A stretch of DNA of 64,000 nt from Pseudobutyrivibrio sp. 49. Its GTDB lineage: Bacteria > Bacillota > Clostridia > Lachnospirales > Lachnospiraceae. A program made the position numbers and the translations under genes. The notes under the pieces are model-generated. The model was not told the DNA's origin and searched no databases. It saw only the letters and a list, made by a program, of their open reading frames with translations. Shown piece after piece: positions 26,693-35,893 of the stretch (its first letter is position 1; every line of letters begins with the position of its first letter). The stretch is taken from positions 62,001 through 126,000 of the forward strand of contig NZ_FNDP01000002.1 of assembly GCF_900100545.1 (NCBI RefSeq), given 5' to 3'.

Positions 26693-28324
26693 TTAAAAGC
26701 TTCTTCTATCTATGCATATCAGCAACTTCCATGTTATATAAGTATATACCGATAAATAAAATGGCATATAATACATCCAGAAATAAGCAGGCGCAAGAAT
26801 AAAATTTATAATTACTATACTTAATAGAACTATCCCAATAATAATTTCTTTATAATTCTTCTTCCAAACATCCCATGCAAATAACAAAAGTAATAGCACT
26901 GCTGGAATCAACGTGTTGTATAAAATACCATATAGTACATTCGTCTCGCTGTAATTTTCATTATTCCTACATGCGAGAATGGAAATAACTTTTGTTCTCA
27001 CATCTCGATTGAGTAGTGGCTCTGACAAGTTAAAATGCTCTGTAAAAAAATGAGCAACTTCCTCATTAGTTATATATTCAAGTTCTAGAACCAATTTAGA
27101 ACTTTCGGAGCCTGTGTGATTAATTACGTTTGCAATCATTCCATTAGTATATTTAAAAATATAATATCTGTTACCCCAAAATGTGTATGGATATGCCATA
27201 CATATTTTGACCGCTGATTTTAACCAAGCCATCTGATCTTCATTAGAAATAGAAGGTAATCTCCAATAACTTCCTGGTAGATTTATTAGACATGTGCTCT
27301 GTAAGATATCCTCAACCGGTGTTATTGAATCGAGTTTTTCAAAATCCTCTCTAATAGCTTCATTTCCCAATATATCATCGTAGTTTTCATAAAGGACTGC
27401 ACTCAAACCTGTAAACATACTGGTAAGCTTATAATTATTATGTGAATTACCCATTCTGACAGGAATGCTCAAAACAACATAGACAACTATCATTGTGGTA
27501 ACAAAACTAATAAAAACTCGCTTATCAATCTTCTTCATAACTAAAGCAACTAAATCTACGACCACCAGTACAGCTACTATAAAACCATATTCCATTTTCC
27601 AAGTCATAAGTAAAACGCTTAAGCCCACAAGCAACATTTGTACTTTAGCTGAAAAGAAATTTCCTTCTTTGATATTTTTAGATGTATAGATGACCATAAA
27701 GCAAAGTACCCATGCCATTAAAGATGTACGAAGTGTAAATTGATTGTTATCTAATACAGGAAAAAGCAAAAATGGCGCCAGAATAAAATATGACAACCAT
27801 TTCTTTGTGAGATTCTGATATATATAAATAAAAATATAAGAAGCTATTTCACCTATAATGAATATCTGTAGCAATGTAATCGAAAATAGATATGGCAATA
27901 TCATCAAAGCACAAATGTAGAAAACACTGGTAATCCATGACTGTGCCCATACAATATCCATATTCATCAGTTTGGGAATCATATAGAATTCATCACCCTT
28001 AAATATGCCTGGCCAAACCAATAATAAAATGCATACATTAATTGCAAAATAAATCCAAAAGAAGCCTGCTCTCTTCTTTTGGATTTCTTCTCCAGTTATA
28101 AAATAATCAATTTCTGTTATAAATCTATACATTAAAAGACTGGAAACAATCAATGAGACAACGCGCATCATTCGATAAAAATAAAAGGTGTTATCACTAT
28201 AGGTAAATATCCTGTGGACTTCATTTCTTTGTAAAATGAAATTTAAAAAGACAATGAGTACTGTGATAACAATTTGATTTATTTTTTTCGAATTAATTTT
28301 AGACACTTTTTTGTCGCCTCCCAT
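26693..28324 (-). CDS. Polytopic membrane protein, 543 aa
   Basis: About twelve membrane helices, with VWPGIFKGDEFYMIPKLMN in the first large loop, a GT-C-like acidic loop, and one 130-residue extracytoplasmic insertion. ATG overlaps the preceding stop (TAATG), which would allow coupled translation. A GTG six codons in (28306) has GGGAGG 10 nt upstream and may be the real start. I cannot name the family with confidence; candidate roles are glycosyltransferase or polymerase. Confidence 0.6.
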   Translation of the reverse strand: MGGDKKVSKINSKKINQIVITVLIVFLNFILQRNEVHRIFTYSDNTFYFYRMMRVVSLIVSSLLMYRFITEIDYFITGEEIQKKRAGFFWIYFAINVCILLLVWPGIFKGDEFYMIPKLMNMDIVWAQSWITSVFYICALMILPYLFSITLLQIFIIGEIASYIFIYIYQNLTKKWLSYFILAPFLLFPVLDNNQFTLRTSLMAWVLCFMVIYTSKNIKEGNFFSAKVQMLLVGLSVLLMTWKMEYGFIVAVLVVVDLVALVMKKIDKRVFISFVTTMIVVYVVLSIPVRMGNSHNNYKLTSMFTGLSAVLYENYDDILGNEAIREDFEKLDSITPVEDILQSTCLINLPGSYWRLPSISNEDQMAWLKSAVKICMAYPYTFWGNRYYIFKYTNGMIANVINHTGSESSKLVLELEYITNEEVAHFFTEHFNLSEPLLNRDVRTKVISILACRNNENYSETNVLYGILYNTLIPAVLLLLLFAWDVWKKNYKEIIIGIVLLSIVIINFILAPAYFWMYYMPFYLSVYTYITWKLLICIDRRSF

Positions 28325-29487
28325 TACTTTATAAAACTAAAACCGAGACCATCTTTATTATCAATAACTTTTTTTGTAAAAATCAAATATACAAAAACAT
28401 ATACTATAATTCCCGCTTTAGAAACCGCCCCATTATTAAACAAATACATTCCGTATGTTATTGTCGAAAGAATGCTTGAATATATGAACACGAAGCTATA
28501 TCGAGGATTAATAACTGCAACCAACAGCAGTAACACATCCGCTGGATAAGAGTATCTTTCATGCATGCAAGGGAGGAATATATAACAAGTCAATAATGTC
28601 CAGGCAGCTAAACTATAGTATTTCTCCTTACTATCCATTGTGCAATTATTCTCTATTAACCAATATAGCATTACTCCAAATATTGCTATCGTAATTAAAA
28701 TGGCACCTTTTGAAAGCGCATTATAATCATCACCAATTAGTACCCAGATGCTATTAGAATTTTTCACCATATTGATATCTGTTTTTGTTTGAGAAAAGTA
28801 TATCTTAAAAGGTTCCAATATATTTCGACCTTTGATATATCCAACAATCCCTGACGCCCAAAATGCTAAGATTGTATAAGCAAAGTTTAAAATACTAAAC
28901 TTTTTTTGCGTGATGTAAATAATAATGATAAATGGTAGAAAGAAAATAGTTTGAAACTTAAACGAGAAAGCTGCGCCCAACGCAATAAATGCATATGCCC
29001 ATAATTCCTTTCGTAATAAGTACAAAAATAGAATGCAAAAAAAGACATAAATTGCATCACACTGCCCCCATATTGAGGAGTTAAGAAAGAATTCTGGAAT
29101 TATCATTGCGAAGGAAAAAACTGCTATCCCCTTCATATCAATTACTTTTTCATTTACAATTTTAAGAAGTAAGAACGCAATTCCAAAGTCAAATATGCAA
29201 GACAACGCTTTGTATTGATAAACTGGGTCTATATTTATATAGTTCATCAAAGCAATTAACGTTTGATACAGTATATTATAATTACCAACCTGAGTACCTA
29301 GTCCGTTTATTCCACCATTCTGCTGTATTTCCTCATACCAAGGAAGTAAAAAATATCTCATGTCCGGTGAAACAAAATCTCTTCCTGCAAATCGAATAAA
29401 AAAACCTATAAAAGTCATAATGATAAGAAATAATGGTTTTCTATGCTCTTTTACATAATCAATTAATACTCTTTCTATCTTAGTCAT
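28324..29487 (-). CDS. GT-C-like mannosyltransferase-type membrane protein, 387 aa
   Basis: About ten membrane helices. It has the acidic first-loop motif (FVSPDMRYFLLPWYEEIQQN, with RYFL and PWY) and the segment NSSIWGQCDAIYVFF then KFQTIFFLPF. This is the pattern of GT39/GT87-like polyprenyl-phosphate-dependent transferases common in Lachnospiraceae-type genomes. It is preceded by GAGG 7 nt before ATG and coupled by TAATG to the next gene. The sugar donor is unknown. Confidence 0.7.
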   Translation of the reverse strand: MTKIERVLIDYVKEHRKPLFLIIMTFIGFFIRFAGRDFVSPDMRYFLLPWYEEIQQNGGINGLGTQVGNYNILYQTLIALMNYINIDPVYQYKALSCIFDFGIAFLLLKIVNEKVIDMKGIAVFSFAMIIPEFFLNSSIWGQCDAIYVFFCILFLYLLRKELWAYAFIALGAAFSFKFQTIFFLPFIIIIYITQKKFSILNFAYTILAFWASGIVGYIKGRNILEPFKIYFSQTKTDINMVKNSNSIWVLIGDDYNALSKGAILITIAIFGVMLYWLIENNCTMDSKEKYYSLAAWTLLTCYIFLPCMHERYSYPADVLLLLVAVINPRYSFVFIYSSILSTITYGMYLFNNGAVSKAGIIVYVFVYLIFTKKVIDNKDGLGFSFIK

Positions 29488-29505
29488 CTTTTTCCTCTAC
29501 TATGT

Positions 29506-31293
29506 TTAATCAAAAAACTCTTTATACTTCAATTTAGTCTTCAAATTGGCATATTCAATTTGAAAATACTCGTTCATTAAATCAGAATATGGTGTCCTAT
29601 CATCATAAGAATACATCTTTCCTGTCTTATCGTAATAAACGCCATACTTTGTAATTATTGGTAATTCATCACGGAGATGAATCATGAAATCATAATAATC
29701 TGAAGATTGAATTCCTCCGGCCTCAAGTAATGTTGGCACCATATATACTAGTCCCAAAGTTTCCTGTGGTCTTTTATCAACTAGTAAGTCACTATTATTA
29801 GACCATATCACATAAGGAGTTCTTCGAGTAACGAGTTCTTTCATGTCCCTATCATAATCTGGATAATATTCATCCATTATACTAGGAAGAATATGTGGGC
29901 AATGATCTCCGACCATCAGCACTATCACATCCCTATCTATGTTATTATAATAATCGAACAAGTATTGTAACGCTTTGTCAGAAAGATAAATACATGAATT
30001 ATACTCACTAATCTGACTATTAAAATCAACGTATTCAGAATCTGATTGAATAATATTATCTTCAGGTGCATTATATGTCCAAGAGCCATGATTCTGAAGG
30101 GTAAGGGCATACAAAAATCTTGGACCTTCACCCATTTCTTCGTACCATCTAATTATGTTTCTATACTGAGACTCATCAGTATATGAAGCATCAGACACCC
30201 TGTTTCCCCATGATTCTAAATCTTCATATTCATTTTCAAAATATATTTCATCAAAACCTAACTGTTCGTATCCCCTGCTTCTACTATAATTTATACCAAA
30301 ACAATCATGAGTTCCTAACGTTTCATACCCCAAATTTTCCAAATGAGAAACCACAGAATTAGCTTCTGCCAAATTTAATACCTGAAAAGGTGTGGCACTT
30401 TGATGCATTAATGCAAGACTATTGCTTGTTAGTAATTCGTATTCCGAATCATTGGTTCCTCCACCAACATTAGGTACAACAGCATATCCGGTTAAAACAT
30501 TTTCTAAAGTAGGGATATAGGTTATTGGATCTTCTGAATTATTGATGTCTAAGACCTGATTTAAATCATAAAATGATTCATTTAAGATAATCATAACATC
30601 TGGCGTATTATCTCCTGTATCAGACACCTCATAAGAATCCATATAGCTTTCTATTGATTTAGTATCAACCCCATCTAGCTTTTTTATAGGAGTCATTTCA
30701 GCAATAGATTCTTGAACTAGACAATTAAAGTATCCATATAGATATATACCTTCCATCCAGTTCCAGCCAACTGCGTTTGCTGGTATAACAAAACTATACC
30801 CATAAATGGTTCCAGATACAGCCATGGCAAGAAATACTGTTTTTAGTTTTATGTTAACCCTGTTTTTATTTAATTCATTAATGCATATCAAAAAGACTGC
30901 AATTGCTACAAGAATGATATATTCTTTATATCTTTCGTTATATGTAAAAATATCATCTAAATACCCAGATAGAACACTTCCTGCAGTTTTAGCATTCTTT
31001 ATTTCCACAAATGAGAATGGAATACCATGAAATCTATAAGTAAAATAGCAAGCCAAAGAAAGAATTGTGCTCATTAAAAGCGCCAGTACATTTCCTATCC
31101 ACTCTATTCTATGAAAGATTAAATTCAAAAGACAATTTAATGACACAAAGAAACCAACCGCAACTAACATATATTCCTTCTTTGGGCATAAATTGATTAT
31201 GTAATCTAAGCTAGTTGCACTTATTTCCATTATCAGGAATTCAATCAGAGACAATAGTAATACTACTAGTATTTTAAATATTCGCTTTATCAT
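29506..31293 (-). CDS. LTA synthase-family phosphoglycerol transferase
   Basis: A 595-residue protein: five N-terminal membrane helices (1-170), then a large extracytoplasmic sulfatase-like domain. Motifs of the LtaS family are visible: IILNESF near 236 (metal ligand E239), VGGGTNDSEYE with candidate nucleophile T280, LQNHGSWTY, and VGDHCPH. LtaS-family enzymes take glycerol-phosphate from phosphatidylglycerol and add it to a glycolipid, teichoic chain or polysaccharide. Genomic context suggests phosphoglycerol decoration of this locus's glycan rather than housekeeping LTA synthesis. Its ATG overlaps the preceding stop by ATGA. Confidence 0.85.
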   Translation of the reverse strand: MIKRIFKILVVLLLSLIEFLIMEISATSLDYIINLCPKKEYMLVAVGFFVSLNCLLNLIFHRIEWIGNVLALLMSTILSLACYFTYRFHGIPFSFVEIKNAKTAGSVLSGYLDDIFTYNERYKEYIILVAIAVFLICINELNKNRVNIKLKTVFLAMAVSGTIYGYSFVIPANAVGWNWMEGIYLYGYFNCLVQESIAEMTPIKKLDGVDTKSIESYMDSYEVSDTGDNTPDVMIILNESFYDLNQVLDINNSEDPITYIPTLENVLTGYAVVPNVGGGTNDSEYELLTSNSLALMHQSATPFQVLNLAEANSVVSHLENLGYETLGTHDCFGINYSRSRGYEQLGFDEIYFENEYEDLESWGNRVSDASYTDESQYRNIIRWYEEMGEGPRFLYALTLQNHGSWTYNAPEDNIIQSDSEYVDFNSQISEYNSCIYLSDKALQYLFDYYNNIDRDVIVLMVGDHCPHILPSIMDEYYPDYDRDMKELVTRRTPYVIWSNNSDLLVDKRPQETLGLVYMVPTLLEAGGIQSSDYYDFMIHLRDELPIITKYGVYYDKTGKMYSYDDRTPYSDLMNEYFQIEYANLKTKLKYKEFFD

Positions 31294-32723
31294 AATGGGT
31301 GCCTCTTTATTTTCATAATTTCTTCAAATAAAACAAAAATAAATATGTATCCCATAAGCCACATATGGAAGAAATATTTATCAAAACTAGCCGGCATAGT
31401 CAGCGTAGTTATACTAATATGCACTAACACTCCAACCATCATTATTAGCATGGCCTTATCTCTACGTACTATTCCATATATTGTGCATAAAACGATTAAT
31501 ATCAGTGGCAACACTAAATTAAAACTATTCAAGGCACGTCCAGCTGCCCAGAATGCATGCACTCTTGAGCTTATAAAAACAAGAGGCTCTTTCAATATTA
31601 CTGAAATAACAGCTCTTGAAAATTCTTCGTACGAAACGCCCTTGTTTTCACGCTGCATATAATATGGACTCTCAACTCCATCAAAAGCATTAGTATCAAA
31701 ACCGCTCCAGCCCATATCCTGATTCCATTTATCTATAATAGATATATCCACATATTGATCTATAATCTTTAATTCTTCTGATACCTTATCTCTGTCAAAG
31801 GATTTTTCACCCATTATGTGAACCAACATGGCATCTACTTCTAAACCTTTTTCCTTCATTCCTCCATCAAGCATCACAGGAATAAAGAATAATAACTCAC
31901 AAGCAAAAAATACTAATAACCATTTAGCAACTTGTTTTTTCTCAAGCCCCTTCAAATATGCCATAGCAAACAATACTGCTCCAAAAACAAGCAAATAAAT
32001 ACCCTCGCGTCTCCATACGGTAAGAAGAGAAAGAATTATGATAACATAAAGGTTTTCCGAAACATTTTTGTGCCCTTCAACGATATCAAAATAAATTTTT
32101 ACCATTGCAAATAGGTATATAAAACCATACCAGTGCATTCTATGGACATAAGAACCATATATAAAAAACGCAGGTACTATACATAACAAAAACATTAAAT
32201 AAGGCCACTTATTTTTATAATGACTTTCAAATCTATAAACTACATAACCCATTATTAAAGCAGCTAAAACTATTTTTACCAAAACAGGTGCCAGTGCTAA
32301 TGGCAAAATGAAAAAACAGATTAAATATATTTCAGATGCGTATACAAAAAAGTAAGGATACAGTCTTACAGCTGCATCCCATATATTTTTATCATCCCAG
32401 GTGAAATAATAGCCATTGTGCCTGTTAACAAGTACAGCCATAAAAAAGCTACTAAAAAATGGTACTGCGTAAAGCAGTACTCTTCGTTCGTATGAATCAC
32501 CTTCTATTGCATTAAAAATAAACCTTACAAAACTGAAAATAAGTATCCACGCTATTGCAATAGCGACAATCAGCCAAAATATCTGAGCTGATTTACTAAC
32601 CTGAGTATTAATTTCATTTGTAAGACCGATTGCGTAGTTATTCTTAATAAATCGTAATCCTAGCACTAACGCAGCTATCGCCCAAATAAGACTCACTATT
32701 ATTTCTAGTCGTTCTTTTTTCAT
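31290..32723 (-). CDS. Polytopic membrane protein, 477 aa
   Basis: About eleven membrane helices, with an acidic loop HNGYYFTWDDKNIWDAAVRL that resembles the catalytic first loop of GT-C enzymes and a soluble loop of about 110 residues near the C-terminus. Start supported by AAAGGGGAG. The stop overlaps the phosphoglycerol transferase start (ATGA), so the two products probably act in the same pathway. Family not recognised. Confidence 0.6.
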   Translation of the reverse strand: MKKERLEIIVSLIWAIAALVLGLRFIKNNYAIGLTNEINTQVSKSAQIFWLIVAIAIAWILIFSFVRFIFNAIEGDSYERRVLLYAVPFFSSFFMAVLVNRHNGYYFTWDDKNIWDAAVRLYPYFFVYASEIYLICFFILPLALAPVLVKIVLAALIMGYVVYRFESHYKNKWPYLMFLLCIVPAFFIYGSYVHRMHWYGFIYLFAMVKIYFDIVEGHKNVSENLYVIIILSLLTVWRREGIYLLVFGAVLFAMAYLKGLEKKQVAKWLLVFFACELLFFIPVMLDGGMKEKGLEVDAMLVHIMGEKSFDRDKVSEELKIIDQYVDISIIDKWNQDMGWSGFDTNAFDGVESPYYMQRENKGVSYEEFSRAVISVILKEPLVFISSRVHAFWAAGRALNSFNLVLPLILIVLCTIYGIVRRDKAMLIMMVGVLVHISITTLTMPASFDKYFFHMWLMGYIFIFVLFEEIMKIKRHPL

Positions 32724-32750
32724 TTACACTCCCCTTTTTTCTTTATCTTG

Positions 32751-34340
32751 CTATCGCTTTATCTTTTTAATCTTACAAGCATGTTGCTTTGACTTGCTAT
32801 CATAATTTATACCACAAAGAATAATTTCATTATTAACATTCTCAAAAACTTTAGGGTAATTTCCTCTTTCAATCTGGTCTATTGCACCCTCTTCACTACC
32901 ATCCATTTTCAGTTCAATTAATAGAACTGGCAAACCAGAACCATCCTTTGGAATATAAACAATATCTGCATATCCATGACCAGAAGGCAACTCTTCTGTC
33001 TTAATATAATTGTTTGCACAACTAATATAGGCAAACTTCACCACTGAGCGAAGTGCCTGCTCATCATTATAGAACAATGGAGACACACCAAACGTACCAG
33101 CATCATGAACATCCTGTATTGCTTTAGCTACAGCCTTCTCATCACAATTAATGGTATCCACAATTAATTGATCTGAATTCATTATTATTCTATTTGTCGC
33201 ATCGTGGGTTCCAACTCTGATAGTACTTAAGAACTCTCTGCGTATTTCTTCATTTGGTATTCTAACAGTTTGCTTAGTAGTGCTATATGCAAGATATCCT
33301 AAATGTATAAGTAAAGACAATACATCATCTCTTGTCCTAATCGATGTCATATCATTTTGGAAAGTAGATGTATCAACTGGCATTTCATTTCCACCAATCA
33401 TCTGAATCAAATCTGCCTGAAGATTATTTTGATCCATGTTTATATACTTCAAAAGCGCATTAAAGGTTTCTGTTTTAGACCAATATGTGTCGTACACTCC
33501 AGTCCTTATTGCTTGAACAACAGAGTTTGGATTATATACATCCCCTACCTTTGGGAAAGAGTAACCATCATACCATTGTTTCAATTTTGTTTTATTTACT
33601 ACATATTTTTCAGTAAACCAGTCTATATCACTCTTTGTAAAGCCAACATACTCAGCAAAAATAGAAGGCTGAATCATAGTGTATTCTCTAAAATCAGATA
33701 TTGCAGACTGATGACCATACTTTTTTATCGGTAAAATTCCAGTCATGTAAGCACCAGCCACAATTTTATCTGTAACATTACCGTTTTTAAAAAGCTCTCT
33801 TAAAAAATTCATGTACTCAGTAAGGAGTTCTTCCTCTTCTTTATGTTCACGAAATAGTGCATCCCACTCATCGATAATAAAGAAGAATTTAGAATCACTT
33901 TCTGCAACATTAACAAGCATTTCTATCAATGACATTTCTTCAGTGAGATAGGAGAATGCATCTAAGAGCTCGGTTACTATTTTATTTTTAATATCTTTAA
34001 CAAGCTCTTTTATTTCTGCTTCCGATGAAATGAATCCAGTTATATCCAAATAGATTACATTGTACTTTCCTAAGAATTCTTCGAATGTGTCATCTTTCGA
34101 AATAGCATATTCCTGCTTTGAAAATAATTCTTTAGAATCGGAACAAGACTTGTCATAGTATGCGCAAAGCATCTTTGCCGCATAGGATTTTCCAAAGCGA
34201 CGTGGTCTGCTTATACAGGTAAGCTTATCAGGTGTGTTGATGGTAGAATTAACTACACTAATCAAACCTGTCTTATCCCTATATATTCCATTTATTATAT
34301 TTTTAAAGCCCTCGTTACCAGGATTTAAGTATATGCCCAT
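32751..34340 (-). CDS. AAA-ATPase-like protein with PD-(D/E)XK nuclease-like domain
   Basis: A 529-residue protein of the AAA-ATPase-like/PDDEXK_9 family. Residues 44-52 (SRPRRFGKS) are the atypical Walker A of this group, and FFIIDEWDAL near 155 is Walker B. The C-terminal ADIVYIPKDGSGLPVLLIELKMDGS provides the D-(x)n-E-x-K nuclease core. This family is highly repeated in gut Bacteroidetes and Lachnospiraceae; its biological role is not established, and a mobile or conflict function is often assumed. It has no obvious link to the glycan genes around it. Confidence 0.85.
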   Translation of the reverse strand: MGIYLNPGNEGFKNIINGIYRDKTGLISVVNSTINTPDKLTCISRPRRFGKSYAAKMLCAYYDKSCSDSKELFSKQEYAISKDDTFEEFLGKYNVIYLDITGFISSEAEIKELVKDIKNKIVTELLDAFSYLTEEMSLIEMLVNVAESDSKFFFIIDEWDALFREHKEEEELLTEYMNFLRELFKNGNVTDKIVAGAYMTGILPIKKYGHQSAISDFREYTMIQPSIFAEYVGFTKSDIDWFTEKYVVNKTKLKQWYDGYSFPKVGDVYNPNSVVQAIRTGVYDTYWSKTETFNALLKYINMDQNNLQADLIQMIGGNEMPVDTSTFQNDMTSIRTRDDVLSLLIHLGYLAYSTTKQTVRIPNEEIRREFLSTIRVGTHDATNRIIMNSDQLIVDTINCDEKAVAKAIQDVHDAGTFGVSPLFYNDEQALRSVVKFAYISCANNYIKTEELPSGHGYADIVYIPKDGSGLPVLLIELKMDGSEEGAIDQIERGNYPKVFENVNNEIILCGINYDSKSKQHACKIKKIKR

Positions 34341-34401
34341 TTTTATTCCTTCTTTAACTCGTAAATTATGTTGTTAATATTATGTCTTTTTACATAACTA
34401 A

Positions 34402-34839
34402 TTACTCATTTTTTATTGCAATAAATTGTATTCTTTCACCATAGTGGAAATGAAGATATTTAGAAGCTAATGAACGTTTATACAACTCAGTAATACTATA
34501 TAGCTCTTTTGTAACCATATTATGAAGTGCAAGAATATTAGCCATTTCTTCATCGATTGTACCCGTAATAGCCACCAATTCATTATCTAGATTACAATTT
34601 CTTATACTATTAATAACTTTATCAAAATAAAACTCATCATTTGTAAAATCTCTATAATATCTTCTTTCAACAGCTGCTGCATATGACCTACCTATCAATA
34701 GCATTTTACCTGCTATTACCGAGGTGTCATCATGTCTTGGATTGCGCCTGCACATATCTTATAATATCTTATCTGCAAACTCCCATTTTTCGCTGTATTC
34801 ATTTTGTGCCAACTTATATTCAATATATGATATATCCAT
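34402..34839 (-). pseudogene. Small unknown gene interrupted by a nonsense codon
   Basis: Reading from ATG at 34839 gives MDISYIEYKLAQNEYSEKWE, then FADKIL, a TAA stop, and in the same frame D-MCRRNPRHDDTSVIAG and so on to a stop at 34402. The frame on both sides of the stop is protein-like and continuous (145 codons), so a single-base nonsense change is likely. An internal ATG just after the stop (34755) could still give a 117-residue product, but no good ribosome site is seen there. Family not recognised. Confidence 0.7.
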
Positions 34840-34945
34840 ATGTTTATCACCCACATCCACGTTTACAGCCTCAACTTAGTCTGATAGCAAAATCTATGCA
34901 TTGTTTGCAAGATAATTATTTTACAATTATTAACAATGAACTAAC

Positions 34946-35884
34946 CTAATCAATTACTTTTGCTCTCCTTAAATCATCTATCAATAGTTCAGTTCTTACT
35001 TTCTCTCCCTCTGTACTGCAATGATAAATTGCATTTGACATCAAGCTTTCCTCAAAAAAATAATCTTCTGGATTACTAATATAAGGAATACCTATTTTTT
35101 CAATTTCTTGCTGCTTCAAACTCTCAAATTCACTGTAGTCACATATAATAGCTTGCTTAAGAAGGGGCGGTGAAATAAAATAGACATTCGCTCCTTTGCG
35201 CTCAACAAATTCTTTGTAATCCTTTAGATAATCAATAGCACTTTCTGAAATCTGAGCATTTGTTATATCAATCTGACCATATAAATCAATATTATTCATA
35301 TAATCCATTTCGTACTGTCTATCCATTATCATTTGGGCAGTTTTACTATCAAAAGCTTCTCTTGAGTAGATTCCTGATTGTATAGGATAATTATTCTTTA
35401 TTTCAGCGAACTTAAAAAGATAACCAATAAAATCTTTCCAATGACTTGGTGGAATATGCTTATACATATCAATATTGTCATCTATTCCTGTCATAATCAA
35501 ATCTTGTCCTAAACTATCAAAACCATTTTCCCAGCCATATTCATACCCTAATAAAACGATATCGCCCTTATTAATGTTTTCCTTTGACAATTCCGAATAG
35601 AACAAATGACCAAATCCAGCATGTAATCCTAAATTAACTACTTTATATCCAGATTCTTCCTCAAGCATTTTCTGATCAAGTCCAAATGAAGACGAACTTC
35701 CTGACACTACTACAATTTTGGGCTCCTCAGTTTTCTGTAATATCCTATATTTGTCCACAATAACATTTTGATATGATGTATAGAATCTTCCCCTTGGAAA
35801 AACAATTATTGCAAATATAACACCCCAAAAAACAAATGCGGTAGACACAATTACAATTAATATATATTTAAGAAAATCTTTCAT
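34946..35884 (-). CDS. SGNH-like membrane-anchored acyltransfer partner (pair 2)
   Basis: A 312-residue protein with one N-terminal membrane anchor and an extracytoplasmic SGNH-like domain. The nucleophile block is VVVSGSSSSFGLDQKMLEEE. A distal His lies in NAIYHCSTEGEKVRTELL, near the C-terminus. It is shorter than its counterpart at 16507 and lacks the C-terminal extension. It starts 9 bp after the MBOAT gene (ribosome site AAGGGAG), so the two form a second O-acylation pair. Confidence 0.75.
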   Translation of the reverse strand: MKDFLKYILIVIVSTAFVFWGVIFAIIVFPRGRFYTSYQNVIVDKYRILQKTEEPKIVVVSGSSSSFGLDQKMLEEESGYKVVNLGLHAGFGHLFYSELSKENINKGDIVLLGYEYGWENGFDSLGQDLIMTGIDDNIDMYKHIPPSHWKDFIGYLFKFAEIKNNYPIQSGIYSREAFDSKTAQMIMDRQYEMDYMNNIDLYGQIDITNAQISESAIDYLKDYKEFVERKGANVYFISPPLLKQAIICDYSEFESLKQQEIEKIGIPYISNPEDYFFEESLMSNAIYHCSTEGEKVRTELLIDDLRRAKVID

Positions 35885-35893
35885 AAATCTCCC

